A stretch of 64,000 bases of DNA from Herminiimonas sp. GTDB lineage: Bacteria > Pseudomonadota > Gammaproteobacteria > Burkholderiales > Burkholderiaceae. Positions within the stretch are counted from its first letter, which is position 1. The number at the start of each line of letters is the position of its first letter. A program made the position numbers and the translations under genes. Positions 42,071 to 52,022 of this stretch are shown piece after piece. Under the pieces are notes generated by a model, which made no database searches, was not told the DNA's origin, and saw only the letters and a list, made by a program, of their open reading frames with translations. The stretch spans positions 124,001 through 188,000 of the forward strand of contig NZ_JAURVN010000014.1 in assembly GCF_030655415.1 (NCBI RefSeq). The letters run 5' to 3'.

Positions 42071-43357
42071 ATGCACAAGGTCTTATTGCCGTTTTTAATG
42101 TCGGCATCCATAGCAATTCCGGTTTGCGCGCAGAATATCGCTTCCCCATCTTCGTATGCAGCTACCGCTACGCAAACTCACGCGGAGCAGGGCGCTTTAG
42201 CGTCTCTAACACTTGCGGCCGCATTGGATTTGGCGTTCAACGCCAATCCGGAAATTGCCATCGCACGTCGTGAAGTCGAGGCGACTGCAGGCACGGTGCA
42301 GCAAGCAGGTCTGATTCCGAATCCAGAGTTGGAAACCCTGATTGAAGACACTAAACGCGAAACGCGAACGACGACCGTACAAATCAATCAGGCCATCGAA
42401 TTAGGTGGCAAGCGTGGTGCGCGTATTACCGCAGCGGAACGTGGACGTGATTTTGCGCTGATGGAGCTAAAGGGAAAACAAGCCGATATACGGGCCACTG
42501 TGATTGCCGCTTTCTACGATGTCGTGATTGCGCAAGAGCGGCATCGCCTTGCGCAAGCATCTTTTGAGCTGGCGCAACGTGCCACGCTGGGAGCATCCAG
42601 ACGTGTCATCGCCGGGAAGATTTCGCCAGTAGAAGAAACACGTGCACGCGTCGCTGAATCCGGCGTGCGTATCGAACTTGCGCAAGCCAATAATGAGCTG
42701 GAATCGGCGCGACGCAAATTGGCTGCGACCTGGGGCAGCAGCCATCCTCGCTTCGAACGTGTCGAAGATCCGCATGCAGAACTGCCGGCACTAATACCGC
42801 TGCCTGAGTTGACTGAACGTCTGCAACATTCGCCTGTTTTACAGCGCGCAAAAATCGAAGTGGAGCGTAGGGCGGCAATGGCTCAAGTCGAACGCTCACG
42901 CCAAACTCCCGACGTGATGCTCAGCCTCGGTGCCAAACGTGATGAACAGATGGGGCGCAATCAGGCCGTAATTGGCGTGTCGATTCCATTGCCTGTATTC
43001 GATCGCAATCAAGGCAATGTGCTGGAAGCATTACGTCGAACGGATAAAGCGCGTGATGAGTTGCTGGCGACGGAAGTCAATTTGAACATGGAGCTCGGCG
43101 ACGCACATGGTCGCTTGAGTATCGCGCGCATGGAAACGCAACTGATCAAAAACGAAATCCTGCCAGGAGCGAAACGCAACTACGAAGCCAGCAGCAAAGG
43201 CTTTGAATTAGGTAAGTTCAGTTTTCTCGAAGTGCTCGATGCACAGCGAACTTTTTTCCAAGCCGAATCCCAATATTTACGTTCCCTCGCTGAAACCTAT
43301 CGCGCCGCCGCTGCGATAGATCGTCTGCTGGGCGAACCGTTTTCCGCCATCAAGTAA
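42071..43357 (+). CDS. czcC: Outer-membrane factor of the Czc-type efflux system (TolC family)
   Basis: 428-residue outer-membrane channel protein with a signal peptide (cleavage near residue 20) and the two OEP repeats of long alpha-helices: LTLAAALDLAFNANPEIAIARREV and, in the second half, AQVERSRQTPDVMLSLGAKRDEQMGRN...ISIP-like segments. It completes the tripartite pump that moves heavy metals across the envelope. GAGGAAA lies upstream of ATG 42071. Nine bases separate it from czcB. Confidence 0.92.
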   Translation: MHKVLLPFLMSASIAIPVCAQNIASPSSYAATATQTHAEQGALASLTLAAALDLAFNANPEIAIARREVEATAGTVQQAGLIPNPELETLIEDTKRETRTTTVQINQAIELGGKRGARITAAERGRDFALMELKGKQADIRATVIAAFYDVVIAQERHRLAQASFELAQRATLGASRRVIAGKISPVEETRARVAESGVRIELAQANNELESARRKLAATWGSSHPRFERVEDPHAELPALIPLPELTERLQHSPVLQRAKIEVERRAAMAQVERSRQTPDVMLSLGAKRDEQMGRNQAVIGVSIPLPVFDRNQGNVLEALRRTDKARDELLATEVNLNMELGDAHGRLSIARMETQLIKNEILPGAKRNYEASSKGFELGKFSFLEVLDAQRTFFQAESQYLRSLAETYRAAAAIDRLLGEPFSAIK

Positions 43358-43366
43358 GCAGAGGCC

Positions 43367-44884
43367 ATGATGAAATTTCAAGCACCTAAAAAACAAAGCA
43401 CCATCATTATTATTGTCATCGTCGTCGGCCTGTTGTTGGGCGGCTTGATTCTTGGTACAGGTAAAAGCAAGTCCGAAGGCGACGAGCATGGACATGCCGA
43501 AACAAAAGATCACACCGATGAAAAAGGTCATGCAGAACCCGAAGTAAAAAAGGGACCGCACGGTGGCAAGTTGTTTAGCAAAGATGATTACGCTGTTGAA
43601 GTCACTATTTTTGAACAAGGTGTGGAGCCTGAATTTCGGTTGTACGCGTACAAAAACGGCAAGCAGCTTGATCCAAGTGCCAGCCAAGTCAGCATCACTT
43701 TGGGTCGTCTGGGTCGTCCACCGCAGGTATTCACTTTTGTAAAAACAGGTGATTACCTGAAAGGCAATGCGGTCGTTGAAGAACCGCATTCGTTCACTGT
43801 CAACATCAATGCAAAGTACGACGACAAACCTTATCAATTCTCTTACTCGCAAGAAGAGGCAAGGGTAGCGATGAGCGACGAACAGTTGAAACAGAATAGC
43901 GTGCAGATACTGACTGCTGGCCCGGCGCGTATCCAAAGCAGTCTGCAATTGATAGGTGAAATTCGTTTGAATGACGATCGCACTGTGTATGTCGTGCCGC
44001 GTCTGGCCGGCATTGTGGAATCGGTGCGTGCGAATGCCGGTGATCAGGTTCGCAAAGGTCAGGTACTCGCTGTTATTTCAAGCCCGTCACTGTCGGATCA
44101 ACGCAGTGAATTATTGTCTGCACAAAAACGCTTGGCCTTGGCGCGTACAACTTACGAGCGCGAAAAAATGCTGTGGGAAGAAAAAATTTCTGCCGAACAG
44201 GATTATCTGCAAGCTCGCGCCGCCATGCAGGAAGCGCAAATCATGGCGCAGAGTGCACAGCAAAAACTCGCCGCATTGGGTGCGTCACCAGCATCTTCCA
44301 ACCTGACGCAATATGAAATCCGCTCGCCTATCGATGGCGTGATTACCGACAAGCGCATCTCTATCGGCTCGGTTACCAAAGAAGACGCCAACATCTTCGT
44401 CATCTCGGATTTGTCTACCGTATGGGTCGATCTGACTGTGCGTGCCGAGGACATCAATGTCTTGAAAACCGGACAAAAAGGCACAGTCAAATCCAGTGCT
44501 TTCGATGCACAAGATGCAGGAACAGTTTCGTATATCGGTGCATTGGTCGGCGAACAAACACGCAGCGCCAAGGCGCGATTGGTGCTGGCCAATCCAAAAG
44601 GAATTTGGCGTCCTGGCTTACCGGTCAATGTGGATTTGGTCGCTGGCGAAGTTGACGTACCGGTTGCCGTATCGGCCGATGCAATTCAAACAGTACGCGA
44701 CTGGAGCGTCGTATTTGGTCGCTATGACCAACAGCTGGAAGCGCGTCCTTTGGAACTCGGACGCAGCGATGGCAAGTTTGTTGAAGTACTCAAGGGATTG
44801 AATGCCGGCGAAAAATATGCCGGCACCAATAGTTTTCTCATCAAGGCAGAACTTGGCAAGGCCAGTGCCAGCCACGACCATTAA
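43367..44884 (+). CDS. czcB: Periplasmic adaptor of the Czc-type efflux system (HlyD family)
   Basis: 505-residue membrane-fusion protein. An N-terminal membrane anchor (about residues 10-30) precedes a metal-binding-type segment rich in His/Asp/Glu (DEHGHAETKDHTDEKGHAE). Then come a CzcB-specific domain, the lipoyl half-motif (GIVESVRANAGDQVRKGQVLAVI), an alpha-helical hairpin (QRSELLSAQKRLALART) and the second lipoyl half (YEIRSPIDGVITDKRISIGSV). It connects czcC and czcA. Starts at ATGATG 43367/43370 nine bases after czcC. Confidence 0.94.
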   Translation: MMKFQAPKKQSTIIIIVIVVGLLLGGLILGTGKSKSEGDEHGHAETKDHTDEKGHAEPEVKKGPHGGKLFSKDDYAVEVTIFEQGVEPEFRLYAYKNGKQLDPSASQVSITLGRLGRPPQVFTFVKTGDYLKGNAVVEEPHSFTVNINAKYDDKPYQFSYSQEEARVAMSDEQLKQNSVQILTAGPARIQSSLQLIGEIRLNDDRTVYVVPRLAGIVESVRANAGDQVRKGQVLAVISSPSLSDQRSELLSAQKRLALARTTYEREKMLWEEKISAEQDYLQARAAMQEAQIMAQSAQQKLAALGASPASSNLTQYEIRSPIDGVITDKRISIGSVTKEDANIFVISDLSTVWVDLTVRAEDINVLKTGQKGTVKSSAFDAQDAGTVSYIGALVGEQTRSAKARLVLANPKGIWRPGLPVNVDLVAGEVDVPVAVSADAIQTVRDWSVVFGRYDQQLEARPLELGRSDGKFVEVLKGLNAGEKYAGTNSFLIKAELGKASASHDH

Positions 44885-44894
44885 GGCGATCGTC

Positions 44895-44990
44895 ATGAAA
44901 AAAATGATCGTCGCGGAGCTAGCGTATGCGCTAGATCCAGCCTTGCGTGGCATGCGTTATTTGCCTCGCATTTGCTTTGCCATGGATTGA
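44895..44990 (+). CDS. Possible 31-residue small protein between czcB and czcA
   Basis: ATG 44895, TGA 44988-44990. It fills most of the gap. Composition is basic and moderately hydrophobic (MKKMIVAELAYALDPALRGM...). Its stop codon falls in the GAGGA ribosome-binding site of czcA, so its translation could regulate czcA entry. A 6-bp dyad CTAGCG-TATG-CGCTAG (44919-44934) lies inside. No homology recognised; coding status uncertain. Confidence 0.35.
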   Translation: MKKMIVAELAYALDPALRGMRYLPRICFAMD

Positions 44991-44999
44991 GGAAAAAAC

Positions 45000-47900
45000 A
45001 TGTTTGAGAAAATTATTCGTTTTGCGATAGAACAGCGCTGGCTGATCATGTTGATGACTGCCGGCATGGCGGCGCTCGGTATCTATAACTATCAAAAGCT
45101 GCCTATCGATGCAGTGCCTGACATCACCAATGTGCAGGTGCAGGTCAACACCAGCGCGCCCGGTTATTCGCCGCTGGAATCAGAGCAGCGCATTACGTTT
45201 CCAATTGAAACGGTGATGGCAGGCCTGCCGTTTCTGGAGCAGACCCGATCGATATCGCGTTACGGCTTGTCGCAGGTCACTGTGATTTTCAAGGAAGGCA
45301 CCAATATTTATTTTGCGCGGCAGCTCGTCAACGAACGCATACAGGAAGCCAAAGAAAAATTGCCGTCCGGTCTTGCACCCAGCATGGGGCCGATTTCTAC
45401 CGGCCTCGGTGAAATTTACATGTGGACAGTTGAAGCTAAACCAGGTGCGTTGAAAACGGACGGCAAGCCTTACACGCCTACCGATCTGCGCGAAATTCAA
45501 GACTGGATCATCAAGCCGCAATTACGCAATGTGCCGGGTGTAACCGAGATCAATACGATAGGTGGCAATGCCAAGGAATTCCAGGTTGCACCTTTCCCGG
45601 AAAAATTGATCGCGCATGGTCTGTCGCTGGACGACTTGATCAACGCGCTAGAGCGCAACAACAGCAATGTCGGCGCTGGCTATATCGAGAAGCGCGGCGA
45701 GCAATATTTGATACGCGCACCGGGACAAGTGGCGAACATCGAAGATATCGGCAACATTGTGATCAGCACTCGCCAGGGCGTACCTTTGCGGATACGCGAT
45801 GTCGCTGATGTTGTGATTGGCAGTGAGCTACGCACGGGTGCTGCGACCGAGAATGGCAAAGAGGTCGTGCTCGGAACGGTATTCATGCTGATCGGTGAAA
45901 ACAGCCGCGCCGTATCAGCCGCCGTCCACAAGAAAATGCAAGAGATCAATCGCAGCCTGCCGAACGGCATCATCGCCGACACGGTGTACGACAGAACCGT
46001 GCTGGTCGATAAAGCGATCGCGACCGTCAAAAAGAATTTGATCGAAGGCGCGCTGCTGGTGATTGCGATTCTGTTTCTATTCCTCGGCAATATTCGTGCA
46101 GCGATTATCACCGCGATGGTGATTCCATTGGCAATGTTGTTCACTTTTACCGGCATGGTCAGCAATAAAGTCAGTGCCAATCTGATGAGTCTGGGCGCGC
46201 TGGATTTCGGCATCATTATCGATGGCGCAGTGGTGATTGTTGAAAACTGCATACGACGTTTGGCGCATGCACGTGCACTTGCCGGACGTGCATTGACGCG
46301 CACTGAGCGGTTTCATGAAGTGTTCGCTGCTTCGAAGGAAGCGCGTAGGCCGTTGATCTTCGGTCAGTTGATCATCATGGTGGTGTACCTGCCTATCTTC
46401 GCGCTTTCCGGCGTAGAAGGAAAAATGTTCCACCCTATGGCCTTCACGGTGGTGATTGCGTTGATAGGCGCGATGATACTGTCGCTGACGTTTATTCCTG
46501 CTGCAGTTGCCTTGCTGATCGGCGACAACGTCAGCGAAAAAGAAAATCGCCTGATGGCGTGGTCCAAGCGTCGTTACGAACCGATGTTGAATTGGGCGAT
46601 GATCAGCAAGCCACTGGTGCTGACTATTGTCGGTGTTGTCATCGTATTGAGCGGTTTGCTGATGACGCGCATGGGCAGTGAATTTATCCCCAGCCTGAAT
46701 GAGGGAGATATCGCTTTGCATGCCTTGCGAATACCTGGAACCAGTTTGACGCAGGCGATAGAAATGCAAACTGAACTGGAACGTAACATCAGGAATTTTC
46801 CTGAAGTTAGTCGCGTTTTTGCGAAACTCGGTACGGCGGAAATCGCCACAGATCCGATGCCGCCGAATGTGGCAGATACCTTCGTCATCCTCAAGCCGGA
46901 ATCGGAATGGCCAAAACCGAAGCGCAGCAAAGCAGAACTTGTCGCCGCGATGCAGGACGCGGTGGCCAAAGTCCCAGGCAACAATTACGAATTCACGCAG
47001 CCGATACAAATGCGCTTCAATGAATTGATCTCGGGTGTGCGCAGCGACGTTGCGGTCAAAGTATTCGGCGACGATATGGATGCGATGAATGTCACGGCCG
47101 ATCAAATCTCCGATGTGCTGTCCGGCGTATCCGGTGTGGCCGACGTAAAAGTCGAGCAAACCACCGGCTTGCCGATGCTTACTGTTAAGATCGATAGAGA
47201 AAGAGTCGCGCGCTTGGGTGTCAATGTCAGCGAAGTGCAGGAAGCTCTAGCTATCGCAGTCGGCGGGCGTGAAGCCGGTGTTCTGTTTGAAGGCGATAGG
47301 CGCTTCGACATCATCGTGCGCTTGCCGGAAATTCTGCGTAACGATATAGAAGCCATCAAGAAAATTCCCATCCGCTTACCTGCAGCTAATGGCGTTGGAT
47401 CGAATGCCGCCGCTTACACACAACTCGGCGACGTCGCCACGCTGACATTGGCGCCAGGTCCGAATCAGATCAGTCGCGAAAACGGCAAGCGTCTGGTGAT
47501 TGTCACCGCCAATGTAAGAGGGCGCGACATCGGTTCTTTCGTCACCGAGGCGCAGCAAAAAGTACAACAGATGGTCAAGATACCGACCGGTTACTGGATC
47601 AATTGGGGCGGCACGTTTGAACAACTGCAGTCCGCAACAGAACGTTTGAAAATCGTCGTGCCTCTGGCATTGCTGCTAGTTTTTCTGCTGCTGTTTGCGA
47701 TGTTTGGCAACCTGAAGGATGGCTTGCTGGTTTTCACCGGCGTGCCGTTCGCATTGACTGGCGGGATTGCAGCGCTGTGGTTGCGCGATATTCCCTTGTC
47801 GATTTCTGCCGGGGTTGGATTCATCGCGTTGTCAGGTGTTGCGGTGCTGAATGGGCTGGTGATGATTTCTTTCATACGCAGTCTGCGGGAAGAAGGGCGC

Positions 47901-48191
47901 TCACTCGATGTCGCAATTCACGAAGGAGCATTGACGCGCTTGCGGCCAGTGTTGATGACGGCCTTGGTTGCATCGTTGGGTTTTTTGCCTATGGCATTGG
48001 CGACCGGAACAGGCGCGGAAGTGCAGCGGCCATTAGCGACCGTTGTGATAGGCGGCATCCTGTCGTCAACGCTGCTGACCTTGCTTGTTCTGCCTGTGCT
48101 TTATCAACTCGCGCACCGACGCGATGAAGAAGCGGATGAGCGTGTTCATGGTGCTGATTCGTGGATATCACGTCTGGCATTCTGGAAGTAA
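45000..48191 (+). CDS. czcA: Heavy-metal RND efflux pump CzcA
   Basis: 1063-residue inner-membrane RND transporter of the heavy-metal-efflux (HME) class that uses the proton gradient to export divalent metals. Twelve helices with two large periplasmic loops. The helix IV motif ALDFGIIIDGAVVIVEN contains the two aspartates typical of Zn/Co/Cd-type HME pumps rather than the Cu/Ag CusA type, so divalent metals are the likely substrates. Other RND signatures: RQLVNERIQEAKEKLP and the FALTGGIAALWLRDIPLSISAGVGFIALSGVAVLNG segment. GAGGA precedes ATG 45000. Minus-strand frames over it are shadows. Confidence 0.96.
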   Translation: MFEKIIRFAIEQRWLIMLMTAGMAALGIYNYQKLPIDAVPDITNVQVQVNTSAPGYSPLESEQRITFPIETVMAGLPFLEQTRSISRYGLSQVTVIFKEGTNIYFARQLVNERIQEAKEKLPSGLAPSMGPISTGLGEIYMWTVEAKPGALKTDGKPYTPTDLREIQDWIIKPQLRNVPGVTEINTIGGNAKEFQVAPFPEKLIAHGLSLDDLINALERNNSNVGAGYIEKRGEQYLIRAPGQVANIEDIGNIVISTRQGVPLRIRDVADVVIGSELRTGAATENGKEVVLGTVFMLIGENSRAVSAAVHKKMQEINRSLPNGIIADTVYDRTVLVDKAIATVKKNLIEGALLVIAILFLFLGNIRAAIITAMVIPLAMLFTFTGMVSNKVSANLMSLGALDFGIIIDGAVVIVENCIRRLAHARALAGRALTRTERFHEVFAASKEARRPLIFGQLIIMVVYLPIFALSGVEGKMFHPMAFTVVIALIGAMILSLTFIPAAVALLIGDNVSEKENRLMAWSKRRYEPMLNWAMISKPLVLTIVGVVIVLSGLLMTRMGSEFIPSLNEGDIALHALRIPGTSLTQAIEMQTELERNIRNFPEVSRVFAKLGTAEIATDPMPPNVADTFVILKPESEWPKPKRSKAELVAAMQDAVAKVPGNNYEFTQPIQMRFNELISGVRSDVAVKVFGDDMDAMNVTADQISDVLSGVSGVADVKVEQTTGLPMLTVKIDRERVARLGVNVSEVQEALAIAVGGREAGVLFEGDRRFDIIVRLPEILRNDIEAIKKIPIRLPAANGVGSNAAAYTQLGDVATLTLAPGPNQISRENGKRLVIVTANVRGRDIGSFVTEAQQKVQQMVKIPTGYWINWGGTFEQLQSATERLKIVVPLALLLVFLLLFAMFGNLKDGLLVFTGVPFALTGGIAALWLRDIPLSISAGVGFIALSGVAVLNGLVMISFIRSLREEGRSLDVAIHEGALTRLRPVLMTALVASLGFLPMALATGTGAEVQRPLATVVIGGILSSTLLTLLVLPVLYQLAHRRDEEADERVHGADSWISRLAFWK

Positions 48192-48400
48192 CAACAGTCA
48201 TGCGGCAATAATGCAGGAGCACGCGCAGTAATGGCGGGGGAATGGCATAATCTGGGGCTAGCCGAATTCCGTTTTGCTATAGCTAATTTATAGTTCGCAG
48301 CATTGTCAAAACGGATCGCAATTGTCGCGTCCAACCAGAGGCGAGCGTCTTAGAGATTTTTTGCAATCGTCCCGCCAGTGCGTGAAAGGCAGTTCCAGAA

Positions 48401-48979
48401 TTGAAGCCGAGTAGAAATGATCCTTGCCCTTGCGGCAGCGGCAATAAGTATAAAAAATGCTGCGGTCAGGTCATCCAGATTGCACCAGTGCGTCCTCCGG
48501 CGCGCGCCAGCAATGTCCACCGTGAATGTGGCGATTGCACGGCGTGCTGCGACGGCTGGTTGAAATCAACTATCTACGGACATGAAATGCGGCCAGGAGT
48601 GCGTTGCCATTTTGTACAAGATGGCGGCTGCACGATTTATGAAACACGTCCAGAATCACCGTGCCGCCAGTTTGAATGCGGTTGGGTCGATCCGGAAAGT
48701 CCGTTTCCTGATTCTTTCAAGCCAACCAAACTCGGCGTCATTATCGTCAAAACGACTTGGCGCGGACAGCCGGCTTATCGTTTGGCAAACGCAGGGCGTG
48801 ACCTGACGGTTTCCGAACTGGATTGGATGATGAACTTCAGCCGTCAAACGAATCGTCCGTTTTTCTATGAGCAGCGTGGCGAGACGGTGGGTTACGGACC
48901 GGCCGCTTTTCTGGAAGACATGCAATACAAGAATGCACGCGGCATTCCCTTGTTCGAATCGCATTCAGCTGCGCGCTAA
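48401..48979 (+). CDS. SEC-C motif protein with YkgJ-type cysteine cluster
   Basis: 192-residue soluble protein. An N-terminal SEC-C zinc motif ([17 protein letters not shown], residues about 6-22) is followed by a YkgJ-like Zn/Fe-binding cluster: [11 protein letters not shown], then [27 protein letters not shown]. This is typical of the CxxxCxxCC family. TTG 48401 is the only visible start that gives a complete SEC-C motif; the ribosome-binding site is weak (AAAGG ten bases upstream). Stand-alone gene with a terminator downstream. Function unknown; presumably metal binding. Confidence 0.8.
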   Translation: MKPSRNDPCPCGSGNKYKKCCGQVIQIAPVRPPARASNVHRECGDCTACCDGWLKSTIYGHEMRPGVRCHFVQDGGCTIYETRPESPCRQFECGWVDPESPFPDSFKPTKLGVIIVKTTWRGQPAYRLANAGRDLTVSELDWMMNFSRQTNRPFFYEQRGETVGYGPAAFLEDMQYKNARGIPLFESHSAAR

Positions 48980-48993
48980 ATCTGCTTCTCCTT

Positions 48994-49026
48994 AAACGAG
49001 GGGCAATTATTGTTGCTCCTCGTTTT
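48994..49026 (+). terminator. Intrinsic terminator after the SEC-C gene
   Basis: AACGAGGGGCAA (48995-49006), six-base loop, TTGCTCCTCGTT (49013-49024), one G-U position, followed by TT. The 210 bases from here to the Fur box hold no gene and are AT-rich. Confidence 0.8.
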
Positions 49027-49236
49027 ATCTGCTTCAAACTTGACCAAATAGTGATGTGCAATAGGCGAGCGGGGCATGTTTTTCCTCGCCTATTTTCTCT
49101 ACGCATCAATTTAGTCTTGGCAATTTCTTATTATTTTTCTCCCTCTGCATTTTTCTAGCAAATTTCCCTGAGTGGTGCATTTGTAAAGCTTCATCTATTG
49201 GTTGCTGAAGTTGCCATTTCTCATTAAAATGCTAAC

Positions 49237-49255
49237 GATAATTATTCTCATTGGC
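49237..49255 (+). promoter_or_regulatory. Putative Fur box upstream of the DUF4198 gene
   Basis: GATAATTATTCTCATTGGC matches the 19-base Fur consensus at about 14 positions. It lies 68 bases upstream of the ATG at 49324. It suggests iron repression of the four-gene cluster that follows. Confidence 0.65.
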
Positions 49256-49323
49256 GTTTGCGGCTTTGTTGCAGCGTTAATGGCACCCCGATTTTTCCAT
49301 TCACACAGAGAAGGAAGTCCGCG

Positions 49324-50043
49324 ATGAAATTACGTTTAGTCCTGTTGCCTTTGGTATCCGCATTGATGTTCACCGGCGCAGCAAACGCGCATCAAATCTG
49401 GTTGGAGCAAACGTCGAAAGCGGCGAATCTGTACTTTGGTGAATTCGGCGAAAACCTGCGTGAAGCATCGCCAGGCCTGCTGGACAAATTCGTCAAGCCA
49501 AGCGCGATCTTGTCAGGCGCAAAAGGCGATCAAGCTTTGACGCTGAACAAAGAAGCTGGCTCATTTGTATTGTCTGCACGCGCAGGCAAGAACGAAAGCA
49601 TCACCGCTGAAGAAGCAAACTATCCAGGCTTCGAAAAGAAAACCGGCGAAACCGTGGTCCGCAGCATCTGGACTCCAGCGGCGCGTCTCGTTACTTCAGA
49701 TACAGTACAAGCACCAAAGTTGACATTGGATCTGGTTCCTAGCGGCAAACCAGGTGAGTTCAAGGTCTACTACAAAGGCCAACCATTGCCAAAAGCAAAA
49801 GTCGGCATCGTCGTGCAATCGGGCTGGAGCAAGGAAGCAACTTCCGATGACCAGGGCGCAGTTAAATTCGATCTGCCATGGCAAGGTACTTACATTCTCG
49901 AAGTGCATCACACAGACAAAACAGCTGGTGAGCGCGACGGCAAACCATACGATGTCGCCAGCTTCGTGACGACTTTGTCACTGGCGCAAGCGAAAGGCAT
50001 CAAGCCAGTACCAGCGGGCCCAGCGGCTACGCCAAACAAATAA
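49324..50043 (+). CDS. DUF4198 domain-containing periplasmic protein
   Basis: 239-residue exported protein with a signal peptide (KLRLVLLPLVSALMFTGAANA) and the mature start HQIWLEQT that is typical of DUF4198 proteins, often linked to metal (nickel, iron) uptake. The frame is open upstream to 49258, but ATG 49324, with GAAGGAAG upstream (49311-49318), gives the proper signal peptide. A beta-rich domain lies near the C-terminus (GVPKAKVGIV-like, EVHHTDKT). First gene after the Fur box; the next three genes belong to the same cluster. Confidence 0.85.
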   Translation: MKLRLVLLPLVSALMFTGAANAHQIWLEQTSKAANLYFGEFGENLREASPGLLDKFVKPSAILSGAKGDQALTLNKEAGSFVLSARAGKNESITAEEANYPGFEKKTGETVVRSIWTPAARLVTSDTVQAPKLTLDLVPSGKPGEFKVYYKGQPLPKAKVGIVVQSGWSKEATSDDQGAVKFDLPWQGTYILEVHHTDKTAGERDGKPYDVASFVTTLSLAQAKGIKPVPAGPAATPNK

Positions 50044-50076
50044 GCATCAAAAATACACAAGCGACGAACAAGCAAA

Positions 50077-50385
50077 ATGAGTGGTTCAAGAGTGATGAAA
50101 CTGAATGAAGATGTGCGGTATCGCCTGGGTGTCGCTTCACGGGCGATTGCCGCCATTGTTGGCGGATATGCATTAGCGGCAGCATCAACTGCCGTGTTGT
50201 CACTGGTGTTGCCTTTGCCGCGTGTAGACGCGGTCATGACGGCCACCTTGTTGTCGTTTACCGTTTATACCTGTGCGGCGATTTGGGTTTTTGCAGCGCG
50301 CGATGCGTTGCGAGCCTGGCTCGGCATAGGCGTGCCCACAGTAGTGATGGGCTTGGGATTGTGGTTGCTTCGGAGTGCAGCATGA
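50077..50385 (+). CDS. DUF3649 domain-containing membrane protein
   Basis: 102-residue protein with three transmembrane helices (VASRAIAAIVGGYALAAASTAVLSLVLP and the following DAVMTATLLSFTVYTCAAIWVFA). The family is repeatedly found beside PepSY and DUF3325 proteins in iron/siderophore loci of Proteobacteria. ATG 50077 used; the in-frame ATG at 50095 is possible. Its stop overlaps the next start (ATGA). Confidence 0.85.
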   Translation: MSGSRVMKLNEDVRYRLGVASRAIAAIVGGYALAAASTAVLSLVLPLPRVDAVMTATLLSFTVYTCAAIWVFAARDALRAWLGIGVPTVVMGLGLWLLRSAA

Positions 50386-52022
50386 AAGAAGGATTTCGCC
50401 AGTCTATGGCATGGATGCACACTTGGTCAGGTTTGCTGGTGTGCTGGGTATTATTTTTGGTGTTCACTGCTGGTACTGCGTCGTACTTCCGCGATGAGAT
50501 TTCGCTGTGGATGAAACCGGAGTTGCATGCTGCTGCACTGACGCCAGTATCGAATGCGGTGGCGGCACAAAACGCAGTCCGCATGTTGGAAAAAGAAGGT
50601 GCCAAGTCACCGCGCTGGTTTATCACGATGCCAAACGAGCGCAATCCGGCTCTGACTGTTGGCTGGACCAGCCCACCGGTTAAAGGTGAAAAAGGCCGCG
50701 GCAAATTCAATAACGCACAGCTTAATCCGGCGACCGGCGAACGTCTTGCAGAAGTGCGCGAAACACGCGGTGGCGACTTTATCTATCGTCTGCATTACGA
50801 CTTGCATTACATGCCGGCGAAATGGGCACGCTGGATTATTGGCTTCTGCGCGATGTTCATGCTGGTGGCGATTGTCAGTGGCGTGATTACGCACAAACGT
50901 ATTTTCAAGGACTTCTTCACCTTCCGTCCGAAGAAGGGACAACGGTCATGGCTGGATGCGCATAACGCAGTCGCGGTTCTGGCATTGCCGTATCACTTGA
51001 TGATTACGTATTCCGGTCTTGTGACATTGATGTTTATGTACATGCCGTTTGGTGCGCAAGTCGCCTACAACGGGGATGAGAAAACCTTCCTTGCTGAGTC
51101 CTTCCGTCAGGCCGAAGTTAAAAAGCCGGCGCGTGAAGCAGCACCATTAGTGGCGCTTGAGCCATTGATGGCACAAGCAGAAAAACACTGGAATGGCGGA
51201 CAAGTTGGCCGTCTCACTATCAACAATCCTGGCGATGCGAATGCAACGATCCAGATCACACGTGGTGGTGAAACCAAGCTGTCGAACCTGCGTCAGTCCA
51301 TGCAGTTCGACGGCGTCAGCGGCAACCTGATTTCAACCATGGGTGATGAGGCCAGCGGCGCTGCAGAAACTCGAGGCGTGCTGTACGGTTTGCACGTTGC
51401 TGATTTTGCCAATCCATTGTTGCGCACCTTGTTCTTCCTGTGCGGCTTTGCCGGCTGTGCAATGGTCGCCACTGGTGCCTTGTTATGGGCAGTCAAAACG
51501 CGCCAGGGTTATGCCAAAGCGCTGGCCAAAGGAGGGCGCATCGGCTTCGGTTTGCGTCTGGTCGATGGCTTGAACATAGGCGCGATTGCCGGTTTGCCGA
51601 TTGCACTGGCAAGTTATTTCTGGGCGAATCGCTTGATCGAAGTCGGTATTGAAAAACGTACTGAAGCGGAAATCAGCTGGTTCTTTATTGCATGGGGCAT
51701 CGCCGCCATCCTTGCGCACATTCGTCCAAATCGTCGCATGTGGCAATTCCAATTGTTCGTTGGCGGCGTCTTGTTTGCGTTGATCCCGGTATTGAATGTC
51801 TTTACGACCAATTCACATTTGGGCGTTACCCTGTTCCAGGGTAAAGGCCCAGTCGCGGTTGCTGGTTTCGATTTTTTCGTGCTTGGCTTTGGTCTGCTGT
51901 TGATCTATGCAGCGAAAAGACTGGCACCGAAAAAAGTCGCGCTTAAGTTGAACGCGAAAGACAAGGCGATTGAAATCAAACACAAAGATGGCGACCACTC
52001 GTCGCTGCGGGAGGCAACATGA
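50382..52022 (+). CDS. PepSY-associated TM helix domain protein
   Basis: 546-residue membrane protein with an N-terminal helix (HTWSGLLVCWVLFLVFTAGTASYFRDEI) and further helices at about 175-200, 345-375, 400-415 and the C-terminal part, with a large periplasmic PepSY-type region between the first helices. The HTWSGLL and LHYDLHYMP histidines are family-conserved. The family reduces or handles ferric siderophores in related clusters. The open frame begins at 50283, but ATG 50382 is inside the DUF3649 stop and gives the usual N-terminus. The stop overlaps the next gene by four bases. Confidence 0.88.
   Translation: MKEGFRQSMAWMHTWSGLLVCWVLFLVFTAGTASYFRDEISLWMKPELHAAALTPVSNAVAAQNAVRMLEKEGAKSPRWFITMPNERNPALTVGWTSPPVKGEKGRGKFNNAQLNPATGERLAEVRETRGGDFIYRLHYDLHYMPAKWARWIIGFCAMFMLVAIVSGVITHKRIFKDFFTFRPKKGQRSWLDAHNAVAVLALPYHLMITYSGLVTLMFMYMPFGAQVAYNGDEKTFLAESFRQAEVKKPAREAAPLVALEPLMAQAEKHWNGGQVGRLTINNPGDANATIQITRGGETKLSNLRQSMQFDGVSGNLISTMGDEASGAAETRGVLYGLHVADFANPLLRTLFFLCGFAGCAMVATGALLWAVKTRQGYAKALAKGGRIGFGLRLVDGLNIGAIAGLPIALASYFWANRLIEVGIEKRTEAEISWFFIAWGIAAILAHIRPNRRMWQFQLFVGGVLFALIPVLNVFTTNSHLGVTLFQGKGPVAVAGFDFFVLGFGLLLIYAAKRLAPKKVALKLNAKDKAIEIKHKDGDHSSLREAT

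Noticed and set aside
46077..47159. Minus-strand 360-codon frame
   Set aside because: Antisense to czcA; long only because of the base composition.
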